Assembly: GCA_038110465.1 (NCBI GenBank)
Contig: JAYNJU010000003.1
Span: 1 to 64,000 of the forward strand
Length of the DNA stretch: 64,000 nucleotides
Reading direction: 5' to 3'
Origin: Marisimplicoccus sp038110465
GTDB taxonomy: Bacteria > Bacteroidota > Bacteroidia > Flavobacteriales > Flavobacteriaceae
Shown: positions 26,090 to 33,651 of the stretch, piece by piece
How the letters are laid out: every line of letters starts with the position of its first letter
How positions within the stretch are numbered: position 1 is the stretch's first letter
The notes under the pieces: model-generated
What the model saw: only the letters and a program-made list of their open reading frames with translations
Told to the model about the DNA's origin: nothing
Database searches by the model: none
Made by a program: the position numbers and the translations under genes

Positions 26090-26780
26090 CTTTAACTATA
26101 TTTTGTTTAACTTTTTTGTCTTCAACTATAATTCCATCTTTTAAATGAACTACTCTTTTGCACATATTAGCAATATCATTTTCATGAGTAACAACAAGAA
26201 TAGTTTTACCTTCATTGTTAATTTTTTGAATTAGAGCCATTACTTCCAATGAGGTTTGAGAGTCTAATGCACCAGTAGGTTCATCGGCTAATAAAACTTT
26301 TGGATTAGATGCAAGTGCTCGAGCAATAGCTACTCTTTGTTTTTGACCACCTGATAATTCACTTGGAAGATGATCGGCCCATTCTTTAAGACCAACTTTT
26401 TCTAAATAATCGAGGGCAATTATTTGTCTATCTTTTCTTGATATTCCTTGATAATAAAGAGGCAAAGCAACATTTTCAAGTGCATTTTTATAATTAATTA
26501 AATTAAAAGATTGAAAAACAAAACCTAAGAATTTGTTTCTATAATTGGCAGCTTTTTTTTCATTCATGTCTGCTATTCTAATTTCATCAAGGTCATATGT
26601 TCCAGTATCAGATGTATCCAACATTCCAAGAATATTAAGTAGAGTGGATTTTCCAGAACCAGATGAACCCATTATAGCCACAAGCTCTCCTTCTTTTACA
26701 GAAAAATCTATTCCTTTAAGAACATGAAGGGAAGAAGAACCAATACTATAGGATTTATGTAAATTTTTTATTTCAATCAT
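26082..26780 (-). CDS. MacB/LolD-type ABC transporter ATP-binding protein
   Basis: 232 residues from the ATG at 26778-26780 (MIEIKNLHKSY). An upstream TTG would place the start next to the -7 promoter element. Walker A is GSSGSGKST (38-46), then the Q-loop FVFQSFNLI, ABC signature LSGGQKQRVAIARAL, Walker B VLLADEPTGALD and H-loop VVTHEND. It powers the two FtsX-type permeases encoded next. First gene of the efflux operon. Confidence 0.95.
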   Translation of the reverse strand: MIEIKNLHKSYSIGSSSLHVLKGIDFSVKEGELVAIMGSSGSGKSTLLNILGMLDTSDTGTYDLDEIRIADMNEKKAANYRNKFLGFVFQSFNLINYKNALENVALPLYYQGISRKDRQIIALDYLEKVGLKEWADHLPSELSGGQKQRVAIARALASNPKVLLADEPTGALDSQTSLEVMALIQKINNEGKTILVVTHENDIANMCKRVVHLKDGIIVEDKKVKQNIVKGV

Positions 26781-26788
26781 AACCAATG

Positions 26789-26821
26789 CAAAAGTATCTA
26801 AATTCTATTTATTAGAACCAA
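26789..26821 (-). promoter_or_regulatory. Promoter of the TolC-MacAB-like efflux operon
   Basis: On the minus strand TTTG (TTG at 26821-26819) is followed by a 22-bp spacer and TACTTTTG (26796-26789), an exact -7 match. Both elements of the Bacteroidota promoter are present at accepted spacing. The ATG is 8 bp after the octamer, so the leader would be only a few bases. Confidence 0.6.
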
Positions 26822-26882
26822 ATAATTTTGAAAAGTTTAATTCTATTAGGGTACTATGTATTACAAAGTAGTTAATAAATTG

Positions 26883-27098
26883 TTAAATATTTGATTTATT
26901 TGATTGGTAAATTTTCCAAATAATTAAACCAACAAGTATGTAAGGAATTGACATTAAATAAATTATACCTCTATTTAAACCTTTTGCTGTTTCAAATCCT
27001 TGATCATTTTCCATTATTGCGCTTAACATAGAACACTGGGCAAAAGACTCTGTTGAAGACAGAACTAGAACTAATAATATGAGTATAATTCTATTCAT
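26883..27098 (-). CDS. Small exported/membrane protein of the oxidase cluster, unknown function
   Basis: 71 residues from the ATG at 27096-27098, which begins with a good signal sequence (MNRIILILLVLVLSSTESFAQ). After a short segment with one cysteine (CSMLSAIMENDQG) a second hydrophobic helix (about 44-62, IIYLMSIPYILVGLIIW) ends in a basic tail. Longer in-frame starts lie inside the preceding gene. It shares one base with the DUF420 gene stop (TAATG) and is the last gene of the oxidase assembly cluster. A role in cytochrome oxidase assembly is inferred from position only. Confidence 0.7.
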   Translation of the reverse strand: MNRIILILLVLVLSSTESFAQCSMLSAIMENDQGFETAKGLNRGIIYLMSIPYILVGLIIWKIYQSNKSNI

Positions 27099-27637
27099 TA
27101 ATAAACATAGTAAGGTGAAATCATTAAATAGACAATAACGCCTGTTACGGCAATGTATAGCCAAATTGGAAAAGTGATTCTCGCAATTTTCTTGTGTTTA
27201 TCAAACATTTTAGATATAGCTCGTACATATGTAATTAGTACCATTGGTACTATAAAAACTGAAAGTGCAATGTGTGAAACTAAAATAAAAAAATAGAGAT
27301 TTCTTATCATACCCTCTCCTCCATATGGAGTTGGATCTGTAGTCATATGATACAAAATATACATTACAAGGAAAACAAGTGAAAGAAAGATTGAAGTCTT
27401 CATTAACAATTCATGTTGCTTTATTTTTTTGTTTTTAATATAATAAAGAGCAGCTATCAAAAGTACAGCTGTAATTCCGTTAATTGTAGCATAGATAGGT
27501 GGCAGAAATGTTAATGGTGGCAAAGATGTTATTCTTATGTTAAATAATATTAGAACCACTAAAGGAATTACAATTGAGACAACAACTATCAAAGATTTGT
27601 ATCTCAAAGATTGACCTGAATTTTCTATTTTACTCAT
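27098..27637 (-). CDS. DUF420 membrane protein (cytochrome c oxidase assembly-type)
   Basis: 179 residues with five predicted membrane helices (about 20-33, 42-62, 77-93, 112-134 and 153-172). Conserved-looking histidines occur in the helices and loops (YHMTTDPTPYGGEG, SHIALS). The family (YozB/CtaM-like) is encoded beside SCO and oxidase genes in many bacteria and is needed for aa3 oxidase maturation in Gram-positives. It overlaps the SCO gene by 8 bp. Confidence 0.85.
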   Translation of the reverse strand: MSKIENSGQSLRYKSLIVVVSIVIPLVVLILFNIRITSLPPLTFLPPIYATINGITAVLLIAALYYIKNKKIKQHELLMKTSIFLSLVFLVMYILYHMTTDPTPYGGEGMIRNLYFFILVSHIALSVFIVPMVLITYVRAISKMFDKHKKIARITFPIWLYIAVTGVIVYLMISPYYVY

Positions 27638-28328
27638 TAATTAATTTTTTAATATCATAGCTTAACATCTCTATTCCCTGCTGGTCTGCATTAATATCAG
27701 TTATTCCAAGATAATACATAATTGGGTTGCCAAAGCTATCTTTTCTGGACCTAATATACCCATCTTTGTCAATAAGTGCAAAATATCCCTGGTGTTCAAA
27801 CCCTCCACTAAAATTTGAGTTTTCCTTGGCGTATATATTGAACCCTTTGTTTGCAAGATTATATATATATTCTTTATCACCAGTAAGAAAGTGCCAGTTT
27901 TGAGAACTAATAGATAAAGCCTCAGAGTATTTTTTTAAAACTGTAGGAGTATCATTTTCTGGATCTATTGAAATAGAAATAATCCCAAATTCATTAGAAT
28001 CTGAAAACTCTTTGTCTAAAAACTTCATGTTTTGGTTCATTTCAATGCATATATCTGGACACCTTGTAAAAAAGAACTCCAGTACATAAACTTTTCCACT
28101 CATATCCTCATTTGATATTAAAATAGAATCTTGATTAGTCAAGATAAAATCTGGGGCTTTTCTTTTTTCATTTGATATAGTTAAATAGGCAAGTCTTTGA
28201 TTATTATGAAGTCTATTAGAGTCTAATATGTCAGAATTGTTAATTCTATTAAGAATTTTTGGAATAGAGAAAGTTCCAAAAAGAATTATAATTATTAAAA
28301 GTCCAATATATTTTAATTTATTTTTCAT
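27630..28328 (-). CDS. SCO1/SenC family copper chaperone for cytochrome oxidase
   Basis: 232 residues. One N-terminal membrane anchor (about 7-24) and a periplasmic thioredoxin fold. The copper ligands are all present: C90 and C94 in FTRCPDICIEM and H179 in FEHQGYFALID. Family members deliver copper to the CuA site of subunit II. It overlaps the neighbouring genes by 8 bp and 4 bp, inside the subunit III/IV cluster. Confidence 0.93.
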   Translation of the reverse strand: MKNKLKYIGLLIIIILFGTFSIPKILNRINNSDILDSNRLHNNQRLAYLTISNEKRKAPDFILTNQDSILISNEDMSGKVYVLEFFFTRCPDICIEMNQNMKFLDKEFSDSNEFGIISISIDPENDTPTVLKKYSEALSISSQNWHFLTGDKEYIYNLANKGFNIYAKENSNFSGGFEHQGYFALIDKDGYIRSRKDSFGNPIMYYLGITDINADQQGIEMLSYDIKKLINE

Positions 28329-28984
28329 TTAAACAATGAGTCATTTTTCTTTAGAGCTAACCTATATTCAGCTAAAATAATTTTGACATCATCTACCATT
28401 TTATTATTTATTTCTGCAACTGATTGAGAATTAAAACCATATAAAATTCCAGAATCTTCATCATCATCTCGTCCTCTTAAGTTTAAGTTTCTATCTATAA
28501 TAAAAACATAAGGCGTACCAAATTCTTCATCTAATTTTAGGTTAGTGTTAAAACTTTCGAAAACTTCCTTTATTACTAATCTATTGGTTGGAATGAAATT
28601 CCATTTCATTAAATCTGTACCAACCCCACTTACTAGCTCATTCTTAAGTTCATTAATTGCAAATTTCTGTTCCTGATCATAAAGGAATACAAATTGAAAA
28701 TCTTGAAATTCAAAAAATCGTTTGTAAATCTTTTGATTTAAATTTAGAGCCTCAGATTTTTTTTGATTTATTTCACCCCCCCAAAAACCGACAATTGAGA
28801 TATTATTTTTAAAAGAGATATTTTCCTCATTTCCCTCAATATCAATTATATCATTGACATTTTCTGTAAGAATTGGGAGTTTAGCAAAATTATTTATACC
28901 CGTTGATAAAAAAACGTATACAAAAATTGGAAAGAAAAAAAGTATACCAAGAATTAAATACTTTTTTAGATTTTTACTCATCAA
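28325..28984 (-). CDS. Membrane-anchored SCO/thioredoxin-like protein without cysteines
   Basis: 219 residues. One N-terminal membrane helix (about 9-27) precedes a soluble domain that looks like the thioredoxin/SCO fold: NISIVGFWGG (61-70) lies where SCO has its CxxxC strand, and FGTPYVFIIDRNLNLRGR (155-172) matches the SCO 'H-x-x-x-x-L-I-D-x-x-G-x-I-R' strand in shape. The protein has no cysteine at all and no histidine at the ligand position, so it cannot bind copper or do disulfide chemistry in the SCO manner. It sits between SCO and oxidase subunit IV with 4-bp overlaps, so it is probably an assembly factor or scaffold (inference). Confidence 0.65.
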   Translation of the reverse strand: MMSKNLKKYLILGILFFFPIFVYVFLSTGINNFAKLPILTENVNDIIDIEGNEENISFKNNISIVGFWGGEINQKKSEALNLNQKIYKRFFEFQDFQFVFLYDQEQKFAINELKNELVSGVGTDLMKWNFIPTNRLVIKEVFESFNTNLKLDEEFGTPYVFIIDRNLNLRGRDDDEDSGILYGFNSQSVAEINNKMVDDVKIILAEYRLALKKNDSLFK

Positions 28985-29373
28985 TAAATATCAAAATCCC
29001 ATGCTTTAAGACCGTCAAGCATTATATCAAAAATATATGAACCCTCCCAAAGTAAAATAAAAAGTAAAAAGGGTATTAAGATTAATAGAGGAACAATAAT
29101 TGTATTTTTTAGAAAAGGCTTCTCATCTCTAACATGCATAAAATCCCATGTTATGTAATAAGCTTTGATAATTGTCATTATGATGAACATCCAATTAATT
29201 AATTTTAATCCTAAAAAATAATTTAGAAGAATTGGAGGCTTTAGAATACCTAGTGCTACCTCTATTGCCGTTACAATTGATAAGAATACTAATACACCCC
29301 AAATCTTTTGGACATTAGATTTAAACTTTAATAAACCTCTAAATATTTCTAATTTATGCTCGTGATTTGCCAT
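28981..29373 (-). CDS. Cytochrome c oxidase subunit IV (caa3/CyoD-like)
   Basis: 130 residues with three hydrophobic helices (about 23-42, 49-70 and 88-110), the layout of the bacterial small subunit IV family. Segments include FLSIVTAIEVALG and MHVRDEKPFLKN. It stabilises the oxidase core and is not catalytic. It lies between the subunit III gene (3-bp spacing) and the SCO-like gene (4-bp overlap). Confidence 0.85.
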   Translation of the reverse strand: MANHEHKLEIFRGLLKFKSNVQKIWGVLVFLSIVTAIEVALGILKPPILLNYFLGLKLINWMFIIMTIIKAYYITWDFMHVRDEKPFLKNTIIVPLLILIPFLLFILLWEGSYIFDIMLDGLKAWDFDIY

Positions 29374-29376
29374 ATT

Positions 29377-30357
29377 CTATACTAAATAAAAGAAAGTAAA
29401 AACGAAGACCCAAACAAGATCAACAAAGTGCCAATATAGTCCAACTTTTTCAACCATATCATAATGACCTCTTCTTTCATAAGTGCCTAGTAAAACATTT
29501 ATAAAAATAATTATGTTAATTATTACTCCTGAAAAAACATGGAATCCATGAAATCCAGTTATAAAGAAAAAGAAATCGGCAAAAAGAGGGTTTCCATATT
29601 CATTTCTTATCAAATTAGCTCCTTTTACAACTCTAGTAGCTGATTGTAATTTAGCTTCTGCTTCTTCTCTACTTAAAATAATCTTGTGACCAGATTCATC
29701 TATTTGTTCTAATCTTACCGTTAAATTTTCATTGTTTTCAAACCCTACAAGGACTTCATCAAGAGATGTCTCGGGTAATTTAGACTCACTCTGATACCAT
29801 ATACCCACATTATCATCATGAGTAATTCTTTCTTGTGTTAAGGATACAGCAAACTCATCAATTGGTATTCTTTTACCTTCTTCTAAATTATAGAATTGAA
29901 GGATTTCACCATTTTGAATTTCGACAGCTCCATACTCTCCTTTTATAAAATTTTTCCATTCCCAAGCCTGTGAACCAACAAAAACAGCACCACCAATTAT
30001 AGTTAGTAACATATAAAAGGCAACTCTATTCTTATTGTTATTGTGACCTGCATCAACAGCAAGTACCATAGTTACAGAAGAAAATATTAGAATAAAAGTC
30101 ATTAAAGCAACATAATACATAGGTGCATCAATTCCATGTAAGAAAGGAAAATGAGTAAAAACTTCATCAGCAATAGGCCATGAATCTATATTTTTAAATC
30201 TTGAGAAACCATATGCTACAAGAAAACCAGAAAAAGTAAGAGCATCTGAAACAATAAAAAACCACATCATCAGCTTTCCGTATGCTGCATCAAGAGGTTG
30301 TACTCCACCTCCTCCCCAAGTATTACTTTTAGTTTTTGATAGTGTTGAAGCTTGCAT
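29377..30357 (-). CDS. Cytochrome c oxidase subunit III (long form)
   Basis: 326 residues. The first four helices (about 25-150) are followed by a hydrophilic insertion of about 90 residues (EYGAVEIQNGE to VVKGANLIRNEYG). Then come the last helices with the hallmark FFFITGFHGFHVFSG and YWHFVDLVWVFVFTFFYLV. The GFHGFHV and WHFVDLVW motifs fix the family. The insertion is probably periplasmic and seems typical of Bacteroidota homologues. It is 34 bp downstream of a second, shorter subunit III-family gene. Confidence 0.92.
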   Translation of the reverse strand: MQASTLSKTKSNTWGGGGVQPLDAAYGKLMMWFFIVSDALTFSGFLVAYGFSRFKNIDSWPIADEVFTHFPFLHGIDAPMYYVALMTFILIFSSVTMVLAVDAGHNNNKNRVAFYMLLTIIGGAVFVGSQAWEWKNFIKGEYGAVEIQNGEILQFYNLEEGKRIPIDEFAVSLTQERITHDDNVGIWYQSESKLPETSLDEVLVGFENNENLTVRLEQIDESGHKIILSREEAEAKLQSATRVVKGANLIRNEYGNPLFADFFFFITGFHGFHVFSGVIINIIIFINVLLGTYERRGHYDMVEKVGLYWHFVDLVWVFVFTFFYLV

Positions 30358-30391
30358 TTAGGGCAATTTTTGTGTACAAATTTATTAATTT

Positions 30392-30997
30392 TTAGCCTAA
30401 GAATTTAATAAATAGAAATAAATATATCCATAGAGCACCCAAAAAATGCCAGAATATTAATGCCATTTGAAATCCAAGTTTATTGGTTTCATATTTTTGT
30501 TTATTAAACCTGATTGTTACAACAGTCAAAACTATAATTCCAGCAATCAAATGAACTAAATGCAGAAATACCAATACATATACATATGAAGTTGTTACAT
30601 TGCTTTCAGGTCCAGTGAAATAGTAACCTTGCGATATAATTTCTCCAAATCCTAAAAACTGACTTACTATAAAAATAATAGCCATCAAAATAGTTAGGCA
30701 AAGAAAAATATTTACATTATTTCTTTGAATATATATGTTAATATTTTCTGGAAGTGATAATCTAACATATTGATCAAGCTTAAATTTTGCTAATTGAAAA
30801 AAAACACTACTAAGAATTATAGATAAGGTACTTAATGTGAACCAATTTGGTAATATAAACGAGTCAAGCCAATCAGGTCTTGTGCTACTTATAATATATG
30901 CACTTGTCAATCCAGCAAAGGTCATAGTTATACTAATCATTCCAAACCATAACATCATTTTTTTTGCTTTAGCAGTTTTAGCTTCTATGGTATTCAT
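30392..30997 (-). CDS. Cytochrome c oxidase subunit III-family protein (short form)
   Basis: 201 residues with about five helices and no insertion. It has MMLWFGMISITMTFAGL near the start, VLVFLHLVHLIAGI in the middle and ALIFWHFLGALWIYLFLF at the end; the last matches the subunit III 'WHF.D..W...F' pattern with Gly replacing Asp. The paired long and short subunit III genes are a regular feature of flavobacterial aa3 clusters. It shares one base with ctaB (ATG/TAA). Confidence 0.88.
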   Translation of the reverse strand: MNTIEAKTAKAKKMMLWFGMISITMTFAGLTSAYIISSTRPDWLDSFILPNWFTLSTLSIILSSVFFQLAKFKLDQYVRLSLPENINIYIQRNNVNIFLCLTILMAIIFIVSQFLGFGEIISQGYYFTGPESNVTTSYVYVLVFLHLVHLIAGIIVLTVVTIRFNKQKYETNKLGFQMALIFWHFLGALWIYLFLFIKFLG

Positions 30998-31887
30998 TAA
31001 AGAAAAAATTTATCGATGACAAATATAATTTGAATAAAACTTAAATAAAAAATACTTATATACATAAGTCTTATGGCATTTTGTTTATCCTTATACTTCA
31101 TCAATTTAAATGCTTGTATAAGCATAATTATTCCAGAAATTAGTATTAGGATAAGTGATACATATCCAATTGATAATTTACCAGTAAATTCAAAAAATGG
31201 AAGAGTTGAGACAATAATCATCCATATTGTATAAAATACTATTTGAAAAGCAGTAGCGTTATCTCTTTTTCCAGATGGAAGCATTTTGAATCCAGCATTT
31301 TTATAATCATCATGAGAGACCCAACCTATTGCCCAAAAATGAGGAAACTGCCAAAAAAACTGAATCATGAATAATATTCCTGTTTCTATAGAAAATTTAT
31401 TGGTTACAGCAACCCATCCCAGCATAAAAGGAATTGCCCCAGGTATTGCTCCAAAAAATACAGATAAAGGAGTAATAGGTTTAAGAGGAGTATATAATCC
31501 CAAATATATTATCATGGAGATCAAGCCAAATAATGCAGTTCTAATATTTAATTGATATAAAAGAAATAAACCTATCAAGCTCATTGTTGAACATATTATT
31601 AATGCTTGATTTACAGACATAGATTCAGATGGAAGAGGTCTATTTAAAGTCCTACTCATTAGAGCATCTCTTTTTCTTTCAATTATTTGGTTAAATCCAT
31701 TAGATGCACCTACAACAAAAAAGCCCCCAATAATTAATTTGAGAAATATAAATATTGAAAAAGATTCAAATGCTATAAGGTATGATGCAATTGAAGAGAA
31801 AACAACACTAAAGGAGAGTCTATGTTTAATTAAGACAAGTATTTTTGATAACAAGGACATGTCTTTTATAATTAAAGACTCAGACAT
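30997..31887 (-). CDS. ctaB: Protoheme IX farnesyltransferase (heme O synthase)
   Basis: 296 residues, UbiA-type polyprenyltransferase with about eight or nine helices. It has the first Asp-rich-like motif NGFNQIIERKRDALMSRTLNRPLPS (N..D...D..M.RT..RPLP) and a second motif in WAIGWVSHDDYKNAGFKMLP. It adds the farnesyl tail to heme B, giving heme O for the aa3 oxidase. Heme A synthase (ctaA) is not in the window. First gene of the subunit III/IV assembly cluster, 22 bp after tonB. Confidence 0.94.
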   Translation of the reverse strand: MSESLIIKDMSLLSKILVLIKHRLSFSVVFSSIASYLIAFESFSIFIFLKLIIGGFFVVGASNGFNQIIERKRDALMSRTLNRPLPSESMSVNQALIICSTMSLIGLFLLYQLNIRTALFGLISMIIYLGLYTPLKPITPLSVFFGAIPGAIPFMLGWVAVTNKFSIETGILFMIQFFWQFPHFWAIGWVSHDDYKNAGFKMLPSGKRDNATAFQIVFYTIWMIIVSTLPFFEFTGKLSIGYVSLILILISGIIMLIQAFKLMKYKDKQNAIRLMYISIFYLSFIQIIFVIDKFFL

Positions 31888-31909
31888 TAACTATAGATTA
31901 AATATTAAA

Positions 31910-32614
31910 TTATTGTAATCTAAAAGTAATTGGAATACTAAAAGGAACCCTAACTGCTCTACCTCTTTGTTTACCAGGGGTCATTTGAGGTAATCTGCTT
32001 ATTATTCTTTGAGCTTCATTTTCGAGATTTTTATCAGGTCCTCTCATCCTAATATTTGTAATAGAACCATCTTTATCAATTACAAAATTTACATAAACCC
32101 TACCTTGAATACCCATCTCTTGAGCAATCTCAGGATATCTAAAGTTTCTTCTTATGTGTTGATTCATTTGATCTTGAAAACAATCTCTTCTTTGAGATTT
32201 AGCTACAGACTCACACCCAGGAAAAATAGGCACATCTTCAATAACAGCAAATGGGACATCAATATCTTCAAATTCTTCTTCTACTTCAATATCCTCTATA
32301 ATAATTTCATCTTGATTTGTTTCAGTAGATTCAATAATAGTTTCTTCAACCTCTTCTTCATCCTCAACTATTTCAATGACCTCAGGAGCAGGTGGAGGAG
32401 GAGGTGGAGGTGGAGGTGTTTTTAACTGTTCAGTGATTGGAATATCTTCATCATCATCTTCTAGCATGTCAACGTTACCAAGATCAAATATTTTTTCATA
32501 TGTCTTATACTCAATTGCTCCCCATGTGACTCCTAATACAAGAGTAAGACCAATTACAAAGTATAAATTTCTATCTTTATTTAAATCAGCTTTTGGATTT
32601 TTTTTTGGTTGCAT
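31910..32614 (-). CDS. tonB: TonB-family energy transducer
   Basis: 234 residues. A short cytoplasmic N-terminus, one membrane helix (about 17-33), an acidic stretch (LEDDDEDIP), nine consecutive prolines (67-75), a long Glu-rich periplasmic linker (about 80-120), and the C-terminal TonB domain (about 130-234, with FRYPEIAQEMGIQGRVYVNFVI and PGKQRGRAVRVPFSIP). It passes the proton-motive force to TonB-dependent receptors such as the one at the left edge of the window. The N-terminal 'MQPKKNPKADLN' is characteristic of the Bacteroidota form. Confidence 0.93.
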   Translation of the reverse strand: MQPKKNPKADLNKDRNLYFVIGLTLVLGVTWGAIEYKTYEKIFDLGNVDMLEDDDEDIPITEQLKTPPPPPPPPPAPEVIEIVEDEEEVEETIIESTETNQDEIIIEDIEVEEEFEDIDVPFAVIEDVPIFPGCESVAKSQRRDCFQDQMNQHIRRNFRYPEIAQEMGIQGRVYVNFVIDKDGSITNIRMRGPDKNLENEAQRIISRLPQMTPGKQRGRAVRVPFSIPITFRLQ

Positions 32615-32687
32615 TATCTATGTTTAAAGTGCTAATCTATAAAAAAATATAAATATTTCATACTGTAAATTAATTCTTTATTATTTT

Positions 32688-33068
32688 TTAACCTTGGGTT
32701 AAATTTTCATATTCTTCAGCTGATAATAAACCTAAAATATTATCGATATTTGAAACATCAATTTTTATAATCCAACCTTCACCATAAGGATCATCATTTA
32801 CCAGTTCTGGATTATCCTCTAGTTTTGAATTTAACTCTATAACTTTACCATCTATAGGCATAAATAAGTCAGATACAGTTTTAACTGCTTCTACTGTTCC
32901 AAAAACATCATTAGCTGATAATTCTTTGTTTAAAGTATCTATTTCTAAGTAAACTATATCTCCAAGTTCACCTTGAGCAAAATCAGTAATTCCAATTGTT
33001 GCAATATTATCTTCAATTTTAATCCATTCATGCTCTGCTGTATATTTTAAATTTTTTGGTATGTTCAT
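32688..33068 (-). CDS. gcvH: Glycine cleavage system H protein
   Basis: 126 residues, full length. It has the family start YTAEHEWIKIEDN, the lipoylation region VFGTVEAVKTVSDLFMPIDG with the modified Lys in EAVKTVS, and the end GWIIKIDV...LLSAEEYENL. It carries the aminomethyl group between the P and T proteins of the glycine cleavage complex; gcvP and gcvT are not nearby. It starts 1 bp after the ruvA stop. In many Bacteroidota sprA lies between these two genes. Confidence 0.96.
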   Translation of the reverse strand: MNIPKNLKYTAEHEWIKIEDNIATIGITDFAQGELGDIVYLEIDTLNKELSANDVFGTVEAVKTVSDLFMPIDGKVIELNSKLEDNPELVNDDPYGEGWIIKIDVSNIDNILGLLSAEEYENLTQG

Positions 33069-33069
33069 C

Positions 33070-33651
33070 CTACATTTTATTTAATGATTTTTTTATCAAT
33101 TCTTGGAGCTCAATATTATTGTTCTCAATAAATATTTGACTTACAATTTTTTCAGATTTTGACTTATTAAATCCTAGTACTGATAATGCAAGTAATGCTT
33201 CCTTTCTAATATCATTTTTATCGACTGATAAATCTATATCATTTTTATTAAATAATTCAACTTTATCTTTTAATTCTATAATTAATCTTTGAGCGGTTTT
33301 TAACCCAATCCCTTTAATAGATTTTATAGTATTTAAATCTTCATTTAAAACTACACTATAAATTTCATCTGGAGAAATAGAAGATAGGATTGTTCTTGCA
33401 GTACTTGGTCCTATACCAGAAATTGAAATAAGCTTTTGAAAAATGATTCTTTCATTCTCATCCATAAAACCATACAAAATATCTGAATCCTCTTTTCTTT
33501 GAAGGTGTGTGTAAATCTTAATATTTTCTTCATTAGATATTTTTTCATAGGTATATAATGATATATTGATTTCATATCCAATATTATTAGATTCAACAAT
33601 AATTTTTGTTGGATTTTTTTCAATTAATCTACCTTTTATGTAATCTATCAT
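33070..33651 (-). CDS. ruvA: Holliday junction branch migration protein RuvA
   Basis: 193 residues. Domain I is an OB fold (1-62: MIDYIKGRLIEKN), domain II has two helix-hairpin-helix motifs (LISISGIGPSTARTIL and IKSIKGIGLKTAQRLI, about 70-130), and a C-terminal helical domain III (about 145-193) contacts RuvB. It binds the four-way junction as a tetramer. It overlaps the malic enzyme gene by one base. ruvB is 2.3 kb upstream on the same strand, so the two are separated only by maeB. Confidence 0.96.
   Translation of the reverse strand: MIDYIKGRLIEKNPTKIIVESNNIGYEINISLYTYEKISNEENIKIYTHLQRKEDSDILYGFMDENERIIFQKLISISGIGPSTARTILSSISPDEIYSVVLNEDLNTIKSIKGIGLKTAQRLIIELKDKVELFNKNDIDLSVDKNDIRKEALLALSVLGFNKSKSEKIVSQIFIENNNIELQELIKKSLNKM

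Noticed and set aside
29377..30997. Recent duplication of oxidase subunit III
   Set aside because: The two proteins differ in length and sequence, and one has a 90-residue insertion. A long and a short form side by side is the normal arrangement in flavobacteria.
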